The position numbers and the translations under genes were made by a program. Below, one piece after another: positions 23,738 through 35,822 of a stretch of 64,000 nucleotides of DNA (within the stretch, counting starts at the first letter, position 1; each line of letters starts with the position of its first letter). Source of the DNA: Chlorops oryzae (taxonomy: Eukaryota; Arthropoda; Insecta; Diptera; Chloropidae). The notes under the pieces were generated by a model. It worked only from the letters and a program-made list of their open reading frames with translations. It was not told where the DNA came from and did no database searches. The stretch spans positions 28,249,563 to 28,313,562 of the forward strand of contig CM035809.1 of assembly GCA_020466095.1 (NCBI GenBank), written 5' to 3'.

Positions 23738-26700
23738 GTTTTGGTAAAAATTGCTCATCCAACGTTTTAAACACGCCATTGTGAATACCCCTAGTTTTGG
23801 AAAAAAATTCTCATACAAAAGAAACTCATCACTGTGGCAACTTTACGAGGGTGCAAAATATGCACACTAACGTGAATACCCCTACATTCTAATTCAAGCA
23901 ACATTTTCCCATATCGCCTTAGACTCAAATCGCATTAAAATATGCTGGTTTATCTTCACTCTTGATCCAAAGGCAAAATTCACTTTATAAATAAAGAGTT
24001 GCCAGACTTTCTATATTCGGACAATGAAACATATGTACACATGTATATGAAACTTTCTTTTCCCTTTCCCACAATTAAAACATCGATGAGAAAAAGTCGA
24101 TTTTCAAATGTTTTGACCTCAAAGCAAGAAAAAACAAAAAAAAGCCTTCAAAAAAACTGTTTTCCCAACACAATAACAAACTCTTCGATCGCATTTCTAT
24201 CAATCTCTCACGCAAACGAAACGAACGACATCAATTGTTGAATGAAAATCATTAATGTTGAGGATTTGATGCAACTGCGTTTATTGTTTGTTGACAATGG
24301 ATCAACACCAATCAGTCAACAATTCAACAATCGATAGCGAAAATCAAAAGTCAATCATCACCAGTTATCGTAACACTGCCGAAAACAAAAACAACACTAA
24401 GCAATAACAACACTAAACAACAACAACAACTGAAATCAAATAATAAAAGCAATAAAAACACCAGCAATCGTAAGAGGCTCTGCAAACAAAAAAGCAGCAA
24501 GAACAACAACAGCCAGCAGAGAGAGAGAGCAACAGCAAGGGAAAAAAGAAAAACAAAACACAGAAAATAAAAGAAAAGAAAACTGGCAACAACTATATAG
24601 AGCTGGACGGAGATTTATCTGAATCCGGTGCATTTAAAGCTAAACTGCGATGCAAGACAAACAATTAACAAGTGCCGTTGAGACGTGCGCGGAGAAGTGC
24701 AACGTGCAGCCGATTCAAAGTCAAGGCAGAAGGAATGCCTCTTGGACAGATCGGAAGAGCTCGGAAGACTCGAAGAACCGAAGACGCTGGCAATGGCGAT
24801 GGCGAAGGAACGAAGCAAGCCATTAAGTGTCATTTGAAGAGTCGAGATTGATATCAAAACGAGACCGCGAGAGACTCTGGACAGGATTGGACTTTGGCTG
24901 ATCGCGCGACGATCACAATGACGATGCCAGTGATGACGATGATGATGATGATGACGACTACAATAGCGATGATGAAGATGAAGGCTGAGAAGGAGCCGAT
25001 GACGATGCTGATGAGTGCTTGCTCGCAATCAAGTACTTAATTTGTAATGAGTTTTAAGGCGATGTTTTTCCGTTTGTTTGTTTGTCACCGTCTTTGGGCT
25101 TTGTCCTCATCGTTGTTGCCATCTTTCATCTTGCGAAAAAGGGGGCCAGGCGGCAGGGAGCAGCCGCGCGGCTAAAGATTTATTGCCAACAACATTTGCG
25201 ATAGCATCGTAAATGTGCGAATGTGCGCGGCTGTAAGTGGTTCACGGATTAGGCATGTTTGCACGTGTCTTTCCAGCACTCCGAAATCCCTTCCGACTAG
25301 CGTGTCTTTGTCCTTTATCGCTCACTCTTCCTGCTGTTGACGTTTTAATGATCGTCAACTTCGCGGAGTATCTTACGAGGAATGATATATTGGAATGCAC
25401 ACACACACATATCACTTCGCAAGAAATGATCGTAAAAGTTTTTTAATTATGCGAACCTGGGCGAATCAACAGACGCACAATCTGTCCCGGGGAGTTGGCT
25501 TGAGGAAAGGAAAAGCATTGAGAATTTGGTTAAACTTGTATTGGCCTCATGACTTCGGCTTTTGTGGTTAATTAATGATAAGGTCCGACGACGCCGCCTT
25601 TCGAAGTTGAAATCCTGTAGTTAAAAGATTCTGTCAGTTTTTTTTTTTTTGGGAGCGGAGGGAGTTGATTAAGTCTAGAGAGCTTAAAACTTACCACTAA
25701 AATCACTGAATCGTGTTCAAGTCCAGACATATTTTGCAAACGCTGAAAAAGACAAAGAAAAAAAAATATAAGCCAATATTGTCTAAGAGCCAGAGAAGTC
25801 GAACGAACCAAAGTGTAATTCGATCGGGAAATCCACAAATCCACAAATCTAGAAACGTAACTGGAAGATCCACGGCTGAATTACTAAAACCAACAATGAA
25901 GCCGGAGAAGTTGAAGGAAGTGAGGAAAAAGACGATCCATAACCAGTTAAACGGCGTGAGTGACGAGCAGGCTAGATCACTTAGTTGCTTGGTGTGTTCC
26001 TGACTGCCGTGCGCATTAGTTCGCCATTAAGCGGCAATAACTGCACTTTTCCCGAAGCTGACGGCGAGCGGGCGATATTCTCTATCAATACTGGCTATTT
26101 TGCTCCCCCCTCCGTCCCGTTTACCGTTGTAACGCCATAGGAGATAATTAAGACGTACGGCGAACGCCTTCCAATGCCTTTAGAGAGCACCTAACATGAA
26201 CGCGTGTCCACCCGAGTGGCCAGGCGCGTCGAGCACATCGAAATGGGTCAAGAATGCTATGAGGCGCAAGGCTGTGGACACAAGACTCTCTTTCTCTCAC
26301 TCTCCGAGATGGCACTGGCTGTTGGGTAATTCATCGGCAGTCGATTGGATTCAGCAGCTTCGTATGAGCACAGAATTTTTAATTAGAACTCTGCATCCAG
26401 CTCTAGCCTGCCCAGAGCTGTGTCCAATCACTTCGCCTTTGAGATTTTAGTTGCCAGTTAAATGAAAATGTCCCCCTGGAATCTGGCGAGACCAAACTTG
26501 CTCGTAAAACACGTTCCTGAGAACGAGTCCATCCAGGCCAGGTGACCAATAACTTACACGTACACATTCACACATCACATTACGTCTTTGGCGCCCAAGA
26601 CTGGTCGTTGGTACCCCTCCTTCATTCCACCATTCCTCGGTGTTATTTTGTCCATGAAGTCCAGAGCAGGTTGTTTATTTTCTGCAGCATTGCGTCCTAA

Positions 26701-26740
26701 TCCAAGCAACAGTTTTTGTCACAAAACAACGGAACAGGTC
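23738..26740. other. Noncoding, no gene seen
   Basis: Contains ACAA/CAA-rich sequence at 24360-24600 and a GATGAC-repeat stretch at 24900-25015. Open frames in 24615-25028 and 26196-26450 do not resemble known proteins and lack splice or promoter support. Confidence 0.4.
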
Positions 26741-27918
26741 GACTTTCCCCCCCTCATACGATCATACGTTGACTGAAGAAACACACTGAGAAAAATTGAC
26801 ACACCATAAGTGACCTTAAGATGACTGAGAATTTCAATTCATAGCTAATATGATGATGATGATGGTGTTGATGGTGATGATGGTGATGGTGAAGATGATG
26901 TTGATGATGATGTTGATGTTGTTGATGATGTTGATGTTGTTGATGGTGATGATGTTGATGATGGTGATGATGTTGTTGATGGTGATGATGATGTTGTTGA
27001 TGTTGTTGATGTTGTTGATGATGATTATGGTGTTGATGTTGTTGATGATGATTATGGTGTTGATATTGTTGATGGTGATGATGATGGTGTTGATGTTGTT
27101 GATGTTGTTGATGTTGGTGATGTTGTTGATGTTGTTGATGTTGTTGATGATGATTATGGTGTTGATGTTGTTGATGATGATTATGGTGTTGATATTGTTG
27201 ATGGTGATGATGATGGTGTTGGTGTTGTTGATGGTGTTGATGTTGTTGATGGTGATGATGATGGTGTTGGTGTTGTTGATGGTGATGATGTTTTTGATGG
27301 TGATGATGATGGTGTTGGTGTTGTTGATGGTGATGATGTTGTTGATGTTGATGATGATGTTGATGGTGATGATGATGGTGTTGATGTTGTTGATGGTGAT
27401 GATGATGGTGTTGATGTTGTTGATGGTGATGATGTTGTTGATGGTGATGATGTTGATGGTACTGATGGTGATTTTGGTGTTGATGGTGATGATGATGGTG
27501 TTGATGTTGTTGATGGTGATGATGTTGATGATGGTGGTGATGATGGTGATGATGTTGTTGATGTTGTTGATGATGGTGATGATGTTGATGATGATGGTGT
27601 TGATGTTGATGGTGTTGATGATGGTGTTGATGGGGATGATGTTGATGGTGATGATGTTTATGTTGTTGATGTTTTTGATGGTGATGATGGTGTTGATGGT
27701 GTTAATGTTGTTGATGGTATTGATGGTGTTGATGATGTTGATGGTGTTGATGGTGTTGATGTTGTTGATGGTGTTGATGTTGTTGATGGTGATGATGATG
27801 ATGGTGTTACTAATGCTGTTGATGGTGATGATGGTGTTCGAATTTGAAAATATACCTTCCGACAGTTCTCCAGCTCTACTGAGATGACTGAGAAATTCTT
27901 CAATTCATGGCTTTATAT
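26741..27918 (+). repeat. Dispersed repeat with GAT/GTT core, copy 1, left part
   Basis: The left edge 'catacgttgac.gaagaa ... caccataa.tgaccttaagatg' (26760-26822) matches 32998-33059. A C-poor array of GTTGATGGTGATGAT-type units follows (26850-27836), then the right flank 'aaaatataccttccgacag'. The Met/Leu/Val-only frame through the array is an artefact. Confidence 0.85.
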
Positions 27919-28618
27919 TAGAGATGCCGCGGATAGTGATTTTGCCGGATACCGGATACCGGATATCCGGCAAGCTGCGAGGCCGGATAGCCGGATATCC
28001 GGCAACCGGATAGTTGAATTTTTTCCCAAATTCAAAAGTAGCTTTATTCAGGCATGCTCTAGAATCCGAATCTGAATAAAAAACTCGAAATTTATGCATT
28101 CCTTTTCATTCACACACTCAAATACTGAATTATTTGCGAAAGTATATCTGTCGGCTCCTTCCAGTAGTGTCTACAGCGAGAGACTCTTTTCCGAGGCGGG
28201 TCTGGTCTACGAAAATAAGCGAAATCGTTTGTTGGCTGTAAACGCAGAAAAACTGGTATTTATTCATCACAATTTACCACTCGTTAACTATGAGTATTAA
28301 ATGTAAAACAAAAATAAGAAATGTTTTCTATCTTTTTCTATTGATCTTCTAGCGTATCTAAGGATTTTGTACGTTTTTTTTTTGATTTTTTGAAATACAT
28401 AAACACATAAAAGTCGTCATCATTACAAATCGTTTTGTTCTACTTAATTATTTCATAAAGGGCTTCCTTCAAGGAGATTTATATGAAAATCTGTGAAATT
28501 TTTTAATATCCGGTATCCGGCCGGATAATGAGTTAGTATCCGGCATCCGGCCGAATAGTTCATTTTATGCCGGATATGCAGGATACCGGATAGTAACCGG
28601 ATATCCGCGGCATCTCTA
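27919..28618. mobile_element. Truncated hAT transposon with exact target duplication
   Basis: A 700-bp element with 17-bp inverted ends TAGAGATGCCGCGGATA and subterminal CCGGATATCCGG-type motifs at both sides. It is flanked by the 8-bp duplication CTTTATAT at 27911-27918 and 28619-28626. It retains a piece of transposase (28094-28300). The unoccupied site is present in the paralogous repeat at about 34629-34636, directly showing that this is an insertion. Confidence 0.93.
28094..28300 (+). pseudogene. hAT transposase C-terminal dimerisation domain remnant
   Basis: Reads ...YLSAPSSSVYSERLFSEAG, then ENKRNRLL, then AEKLVFIHHNLPL, the classic C-terminal hAT (ZBED/Ac-like) dimerisation motif with SERLFS and NRL. 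The BED finger and the catalytic DDE residues are missing; the full enzyme is normally about 600 residues. It cannot be active, though the ends could be mobilised in trans by a complete relative. Confidence 0.88.
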
Positions 28619-28915
28619 CTTTATATACGTTTCCGAAATCATGAATTCAGTGAGAATTGTAGGAATTTTTTGAAAAAAATGACAATTTCTCGGGGTAGTT
28701 TTGCATTTAGAGGGAAATAATGATTGGAAATTTGTTTTTAGGGCGAATACCATCAAAGGGAATTATGAGCGTAATCAAAGGGTACTTTTGGGGGTTCAAG
28801 CCCCCCTAGAAATGCGCGGAATTACAAAGGGGATTGAGAAAATGATCTCGGTGGATGGTTTTGTTAAGCCTTAAACCTTTTCCGAAATATTTTTCTGCGT
28901 CGGTGCGTGTCGGAA
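28619..28915 (+). repeat. Dispersed GAT/GTT-core repeat, copy 1, right part
   Basis: Continuation after the hAT insertion: 'acgtttccgaaatcatgaa', 'ggggttcaagccccccta', 'gaaatatttttctgcgtcgg'. Matches 34637-34915 and 38555-38745. Confidence 0.85.
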
Positions 28916-30372
28916 GGCAACTAAAAGCTCATGATAGCTTGTATCTCCTTACCCTTTTGGGTCTTATATAAGAAGGGTATATGAATATAAAATTTTTCCA
29001 GCGGGCTGCATCAAGGCATCGAGGAGTTTAAGTGTGCCAGGACAGAATTCATTTGAAAATATCTCCCTGAATAGTTTTTTTTTAAGTGTACATTGTTTTC
29101 GTGACATTAATCCTTGCACGATATGACACGTTACACATCATCATAAAAATGCGTGCCTGCTGTGAAAAATTTGTGTGTGTATGTGTGTGCTTAAGTTTGT
29201 AAGCTTAGCCCGTTTTTACTATAAGGTCAGTCGAGTAGGACAACAGTACAGTTAAGTCGAAGACGAGCAAAGAGAACAAAAGATGTGATATTGTCATCGG
29301 CCTGAAGTCTTCTTCTGCATCTCCCATGCCCCCCCCCCCCCCCCCCCCCCCGCGAACCCCACCATGGCTAGTTTTAAATCAGCCCTCGGACTTAACGAGC
29401 CATAGATTTATGAACTCTCCAAGCAGACATTCCACTTTGTCGTCGTGCAGCACTTGCAATACAATTTGTGCTTTCAATTCGTCGTACAACATACCTCACA
29501 ACACACACACACCTTCTCCTCGCTTCTGCTCTACCTCTCCGCCCATTGCCGACATTCGGTGTATTCGGCGTTTGAAAAACTAGTCGGAACTAGACGCGGA
29601 GACGTCACACCGTCGTGCTGGCTGCGGCTTGTTTTTTTTTGGGTTTCTTGGGTCACGTTTTCGGCACGAGCTCCGAACAATTGAACCGAGTCAGAGGGAT
29701 GTTGGATTTGTGATTATTTTTGTGTGCTTCTTTTTATTTACTTTTGTTGTTTTTGTTTTTGTTGTTGTCTTTGTTTTTACGTTTTTACTATCGCAATCGG
29801 GAATTTATTGGCGAACGTAAATGAGCGCCGTGGTAAGTGCGAGGTGCGATATCTCGTTAATTAAAACTTGTTCCACACGTCTCGGATTTCGTTCTTTCGT
29901 TGGATTCCTCCTCCTCTTCTTCATCATCTCCTTCCGAGTGAGCCAATGCAAACCGTTACATAATCCGAATCGGTCAGAAGACCAGCGACCAGTTTAGCGA
30001 CAGTCCAGTTTCGCATAGTCCACTGAAAGAGGCGATGTTGTCACATGACGGAAATGATCTCGTCGGTCGAACGGTGTTCTTTGGATATGTTCGACTGGAG
30101 GAGGAAGAGCCCAAAAAGAGCGAAGCGATGACATTAAATCGATGCATTTAAGTTGACATCGGTTCTAAATGGTCGCTTGGTAAAATCATTTACAGCAGGT
30201 GCAATTATTTTGGGGCGGCCATTTAACCCTCTTATACCTGGCACCGTCTCTAAACGAAGTTTATTCGAATAAATAAAAAAAAAAATAACAACAAAATTTT
30301 TATTAAAAAAAAATTTTTTTTTGGCGTTAGAGGGTTAAGGGTTTTGTTTGACCCTAATGCTGTTGCGTATGC
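28916..30372. other. Noncoding; possible first exon near 29.4-29.8 kb
   Basis: Includes a run of about 23 C at 29329-29351, and at 29352-29410 a segment shared with 34930-34990. ATG at 29821 begins four codons (Met-Ser-Ala-Val) that end at a strong GTAAGT donor (29833). A TCAGT initiator-like site lies at 29227. This could be a first coding exon, but no downstream exon was identified. Confidence 0.25.
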
Positions 30373-31560
30373 AGGTTATTTCGGCCCTGAAAACCCTTGA
30401 ATTGTGACTCATTTCCCATGTTTCTTTGAAATTCCTCGCATTTCGCAGGAGGTTTTAACCTCTTAAGGGCCATATTAGACCACTTAGCAGGCACGTAGGC
30501 AGAGAATTATTTCGAGAGGCGTTTTCAGCACTGAAAATCCTTGAATTGTCACAAATTTCCCATGTTTCTTTGAAATTCCTCGCATTTCGCAGGAGGTTTT
30601 AACTTCTTAAGGGCCATATTAGACCACTTAGCAGGCACGTAGGCAGAAAATTATTTCGAGAGGGGTTTTAAGCACTGAAAATCCTTGAATTGTAACAAAT
30701 TTCCCATGTTTCTTTGAAATTCCTCGCATTTCGCAGGAGGTTTTAACTTCTTAAGGGCCATATTAGACCACTTAGCAGGCACGTAGGCAGAAAATTATTT
30801 CGGGAGGGGTTTTCAGCACTGAAAATCCTTGAATTGTAACAAATTTCCCATGTTTCTTTGAAATTCCTCACATTTCGCAGGAGGTTTTAACTTCTTAAGG
30901 GCCATATTAGACCACTTAGCAGGCACGTAGGCAGAAAATTATTTCGGGAGGGGTTTTCAGCACTGAAAATCCTTGAATTGTAACAAATTTCCCATGTTTC
31001 TTTGAAATTCCTCGCATTTCGCAGGAGGTTTTAACTTCTTAAGGGCAATATTAGACCACTTAACAGGCACGTAGGCAGAAAATTATTTCGAGAGGCGTTT
31101 TCAGCACTGAAAATCCTTGAATTGTCACAAATTTCCCATGTTTCTTTGAAATTCCTCGCATTTCGCAGGAGGTTTTAACTTCTTAAGGGCAATATTAGAC
31201 CACTTAACAGGCACGTAGGCAGAAAATTATTTCGAGAGGGGTTTTCAGCACTGAAAATCCTTGAATTGTAACAAATTTCTCATGTTTCTTTGAAATTCCT
31301 CACATTTCGCAGGAGGTTTTAACCTCTTAAGGGCCATATTAGACCACTTAGCAGGCACGTAGGCAGAAAATTATTTCGGGAGGGGTTTTCAGCACTGAAA
31401 ATCCTTGAATTGTGACTCATTTCCCATGTTTCTTTGAAATTACTCGCAGTTCGCAGGAGGTTTTAACCTCTTAAGGGCCATATTAGACCACTTAGCAGGC
31501 ACGTAGCCAGAAAATTATTTCGGGAGGGGTTTTCAGCACTGAAAATCCTTGAATTGTGAT
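30373..31560 (+). repeat. 144-bp tandem repeat array, about 8 units
   Basis: The motif 'gcacgtaggcagaaaattat' recurs at 30491, 30635, 30779 and on to 31498, exactly 144 bp apart where measured. Units are very similar to each other. The unit ('ttatttcgggaggggttttc ... gcaggaggttttaac') is an amplified piece of a repeat found singly elsewhere in the window. The region ends at 'cgtacgcccctgcaac' near 31630. Confidence 0.95.
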
Positions 31561-31918
31561 AGATTTCCCCTCAACCTTAGAATCATCTCGCATTTCGGAG
31601 GGGGTTGAACTCCTTAAACCATCCCCTTCGTACGCCCCTGCAACTAATCTGTAATCTCCGTAAGTGGCCAGAAATTTCCACACACTAATAAAAAAAAAAC
31701 CGATTTCCAAAGAGGATTGGAGCAGTTTATAGCTCATGGAACTTATCCTCGCGGCTAGAGGAAAGCTTAGACATTCCCTCGCAGGACTCTCAGCTGTCAC
31801 ATTCCCCGAAAAGTTCATGATAACTCCAAATCCGCATGCGGGTTTCTAATACCTTTCGTCTTGAAGCTATCACTGACGATAGATAGCGGCAAACCAGTTG
31901 GCTTACAGCGAAGTGCCT

Positions 31919-32103
31919 CGGAGTGGGCATGGCAAACTGGAGCGGATATTGATAGGCACTCAAGTAAGCTGCCCGCCATCGCCGCTGCCGTCTTCGTCAC
32001 TAAAAGCGTTTGTGGAAGATGCGATGATATCGCGTCAATCGTTGGAATTCCAATCCAATTTTTGCAATTATGGCCACAACGACCAAATGAGGGAACTCGT
32101 TAA
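31919..32103 (+). other. Possible coding exon, unassigned
   Basis: Open frame of about 60 codons with protein-like composition (VPRSGHGKLERIL, then SLKAFVEDAMISRQSLEFQS, then MRELVNEW) after a possible acceptor TTGGCTTACAG. A GTAAGC donor-like site occurs inside it near 31962. No family was recognised and it could be chance. Low confidence. Confidence 0.25.
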
Positions 32104-32402
32104 TGAGTGGAAAAATCCAAGGAACGCCTAATTGGGCTCAACGGAGTCTCTCGATTCGGACATCAATTCGATGCATTTTCTTTGTCAGCTTTTTCCTGTT
32201 TTCTATTTTCATCGCTTCAGTTCAGCAGAAAAAAATTCAAACAAAAAAAAAAAAAAAAGAAAAAGAGTTTAGTGAACTTGGATTGAGAGAGATTCCGGGC
32301 CGCTAGAAAATGCGACATAATTGCACTCAAATGTGCAGTAATTCTCACTCCACATTCCCCTCGACTTAATCTCTATGGTATTCGGGTTAAAATCCATTCC
32401 AG

Positions 32403-32545
32403 ACGCTGAAGCTCAACTTCACGTCGGGCGCCCTCGTGACGTTCGTGCAGCTGATGAAGTGCATCTGCTCGAAGGGGAAGGCCTCGTCCTCGGCCTCGTC
32501 GACGTCGTTGGCTCATTCGTTGCGAAATTTCTATAATTTGATTAT
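32403..32545 (+). other. Possible coding exon with strong GC3 bias
   Basis: After a good acceptor (ATTCCAG at 32396-32402) the frame reads TLKLNFTSGALVTFVQLMKC, then ICSKGKASSSASSTS, then LRNFYNLI. Nearly every third codon base is G or C until about 32510, unlike the AT-rich surroundings. It ends at a possible donor GTAAAT (32546) or at TAA 32547-32549. No family recognised and no companion exon found; a minus-strand open frame over the same bases looks less natural (Arg-rich). Confidence 0.4.
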
Positions 32546-32549
32546 GTAA

Positions 32550-33261
32550 ATGTCGATTGCGATGGCCGAGGCAATGGCCACGGCAGCGGGGAGGGCAAAT
32601 CCCAAATGGACTGCAGAACCGGTAGTTGGTTGCGTCCATTTTCGTGAGCGTGATTGGCCTCTTTAGCAGTCTCGAAGGCCTGCAAGGTGAGACTAAATTG
32701 CGGCCTCCCTGGGCGCCGATCATGGATTTTGTTAGTTTGTCCAATTAATTGGGGGTCTATTCGGCTCGTTGCCTGTTCGGGGCTCTCCTCTTAATAAGCA
32801 TAATCGGCAGAAGGGAATTGTTCTACACAATCGGGAAGAATGTGTTAACTGCCTGCTTGGCATTAGAGGGCTTACGGCGGACCGGAACAGGCTGTCATGG
32901 AGCAATGAATCAGAATCTTCCTTAAGTGTTTTTTTATACGAAGTTTTTCATTTCTATCAGAGCTGGAGATGTTTCCTCCGACTATCCCCCCTGATACAAT
33001 CATACGTTGACGGAAGAACGCAGTTCGAAAAATTGGCACACCATAAATGACCTTAAGATGTAGAGCTGGAGAAACAATAGATAGCACTAAACATATGTTG
33101 AAAACATCGATAGTTTTTGAAGGCTATTGATTGTTTTGATTTAATGGACTTTTACTTTATCATTGGAAAGGTGGTGCTGGCGGTGACAGAGGGCTTTCTT
33201 CTTTTTGAAATGGAGAGATTCCTTTAAATGCCTTTGTTATGATTGGGGCGAGAGCCGCTCG
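32550..33261. other. Noncoding, part of dispersed repeat
   Basis: 32998-33059 matches the left flank of the GAT/GTT-core repeat at 26760-26822. No other feature seen. Confidence 0.45.
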
Positions 33262-33530
33262 AAAATTCATCTTTCGATTATCAAAATGATCGGTTGTATA
33301 TCGATATAAAAACTACTTACTATCGGAAATATCGATTGTTAATTACATCGATTGTTAAATTTAACGATCATTGAAACTATCGATTGTTGAACCTATCGAC
33401 TGCCGAACTATCGACTATTGAACCGACCGATTATTGAAAAAATCGATTATTGAAATAATCGATTTCAGAACCTTTCGATTATTAAGAGTATCCATTATGT
33501 AACCTATCGACTATCGATTACCAAATTACG
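33262..33530. repeat. Degenerate TATCGATTNTTGAA repeat cluster
   Basis: At least ten ATCGAT or TCGATT words in about 270 bp, arranged roughly every 18-30 bp and AT-rich. The core overlaps the fly BEAF/DREF-type word TATCGATA, but the variants here are mostly TATCGATT/TATCGACT. Confidence 0.6.
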
Positions 33531-33533
33531 ACT

Positions 33534-34990
33534 ATGGTGATGGTGGGGTTGGTGATGGTGTTGATGGTGATGATGGTGTTGATGGTGTCGATGTTGTTGA
33601 TGGTGTTAATGATGATGGTGATGATGGTGTTGATGATGTTGATGTTGTTGATGTTGTTGATGTTGTTGATGTTGTTGATGTTGTTGATGTTGTTGATGTT
33701 GTTGATGTTGTTGATGTTGTTGATGTTGTTGATGTTGTTGATGTTGTTGATGGTGATGATGATGGTGATGTTGATGGTGATTATGGTGTTGATGGTGTTG
33801 ATGGTGTTGATGGTGTTGATGGTGTTGATGGTGTTGATGGTGTTGATGGTGTTGATGGTGATGATGGTGATGATGGTGTTGATGGTGTTGATGTTGTTGA
33901 TGGTGTTGATGATGTTGATGTTGTTGATGATGGTATTAATGTTTTTGATGGTGGGTGTTGATTGTGATGATGGTGTTGATGGTGATGATGATGTTGTAAT
34001 GATGATGGTGTTAATGATGATGGTGATGATGGTGTTGATGATGTTGATGTTGTTGATGTTGTTGATGTTGTTGATGGTGATGATGATGGTGATGTTGATG
34101 GTGATTATGGTGTTGATGGTGTTGATGGTGATGATGGTGATGATGGTGATGATGGTGTTGATGGTGTTGATGTTGTTGATGGTGTTGATGGTGTTGATGT
34201 TGTTGATGTTGTTGATGGTGATGATGGTGTTAATGATGATGGTGATGATGGTATTGATGATGTTGATGGTGATGATGATGGTGATGTTGATGGTGATTAT
34301 GGTGTTGATGGTGATGATGATGTTGATGTTGTTGATGGTGATGATGATGTTGATGACGATGGTGTTGATGTTGTTGATGGTGATGATGGTGATAATGGTG
34401 ATGATGGTGATAATGATGGTGATGATGGTGTTAATTTTTTTGAGGTTGTTGATGGTGATGATGTTGTTGATGGTGATGATGATGATGTTGATGGCGATGA
34501 TGATGGTGTTGATGGTGATGATGGTGATGATGGTGATAATGGTGATGATGGTGTTCGAATTTGAAAATATACCTTCCGACAGTTCTCCAGCTCTACTCAG
34601 ATGACTGAGAATTTCTCCAATTCATGGCTTTATATACGTTTCCGAAATCATGAATTCAGTGAGAATTGTAGGAATTTTTTGAAAAGAATTACCATTTCTC
34701 GGGGTAGTTTTGCATTTGGAGGGAAATAATGATTGGAATTTTGTTTTCAGGACGAATACCATCAAAGGGAACTATGAATGTATTCGGAGGGTGCTTTTGG
34801 GGGTTCAAGCCCCCCTCGAAATGCGCGGAATTACAAAGGGGATGGAGAAAATGATCTCGGTGGATAGTTTTGTTATGCCCTAAACCACTTCTGAAATAAT
34901 TTTCTGCGTCGGTGCGTTTCCATGTCCCCACGAACCCCACCATGGCTAGTTTTAACTCAGCCCTCGGACTTAACGAGCCACTGATTTAAG
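33534..34990 (+). repeat. Dispersed repeat with GAT/GTT core, copy 2
   Basis: About 1 kb of GTTGATGGTGATGAT-like units (33534-34556), then the same right flank as copy 1, uninterrupted at the site where copy 1 has its hAT insertion. At 34920-34980 it continues into a 'cgaaccccaccatggctag' segment also found at 29352-29410. Confidence 0.88.
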
Positions 34991-35760
34991 CAGTGATGCC
35001 AACTTCGCGCTTTTCGCGCTAGATCTAGCGCCTTTGGAAGGCCCGCGGCGTGCTTTCTAACACCACAGCTAAAAGATGAACCAATATAAAAACTAGAGAC
35101 TAGACGTGAGACTAGAGACTGTGCGTGACTATTTTGTGATATAGAATGGCATATGGGAAAGCAAGAGATGGTTGTTCGGTGCCTTAGTCGCATCGTTTCT
35201 AATGAAGAAGTTTCTAATGTAAGAAGCATATTTAATCATTTTTTTTATAATAAATATTCAAAGGAAAAATAAAAAACATCAAAATATGCTATGATCTTTT
35301 TAGAAAAACAACATGTTCCCTTCCAAAAACGCTTTCTTTTGATTGATTTAGTGCTTTTTGAAATAAGAAATCGGTGGTGGGTTCCCAAGACCGTGTTGAA
35401 AAGAGCAAAAATGGGAACGGCTCTGAGGGCGTTATATTGATTTCCATATTCCAAATTAGGATAGGCTGACATGCGAGTTGAATCTTAATTGGCATCTCGT
35501 ATAAGTTCTTGCGCACGGGAGCCTCACAATAGAACATGTTTTGTTTTCGCACAAGTTCGTGCAAAACAAACATATTTATTTAAAGATGGTTATTTAGTTA
35601 ATTGCCGTTTTATTTATTTATTTACCTGGGAAAGCGCGCGTGGAGTCTATGTTTATTCAATTGACAATTTTAGAAAGCTAATTATAATTTGCAGAGCTAT
35701 ATTGCGTTGAAACCTTGAATATTATATAATTTCAGGCTTTAGAGAGCTAAAATTTTTGCG

Positions 35761-35768
35761 TATATAAG
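35761..35768 (+). promoter_or_regulatory. TATA box of peptide gene A
   Basis: TATATAAG, 62 nt upstream of the ATG. Spacing is identical in copy B. Confidence 0.7.
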
Positions 35769-35822
35769 GGCCCAACATTGAACTAGTCTTCGTAAGTTGT
35801 GACTTAAGTGTACTCCGTCAAA

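Noticed and set aside
24615..25028. 137-codon minus-strand His/Arg-rich frame
   Set aside because: Complement of a GATGAC-type simple repeat.
26850..27887. 345-codon Met/Leu/Val open frame
   Set aside because: Direct translation of the GAT/GTT repeat; same for 33534-34604 and 38329-38523.
30373..31560. CRISPR-like regular repeats
   Set aside because: Eukaryotic context, 144-bp contiguous units, no unique spacers.
32373..32744. 123-codon minus-strand frame
   Set aside because: Arg/His-rich mirror of a GC-rich plus-strand stretch that looks more coding-like.
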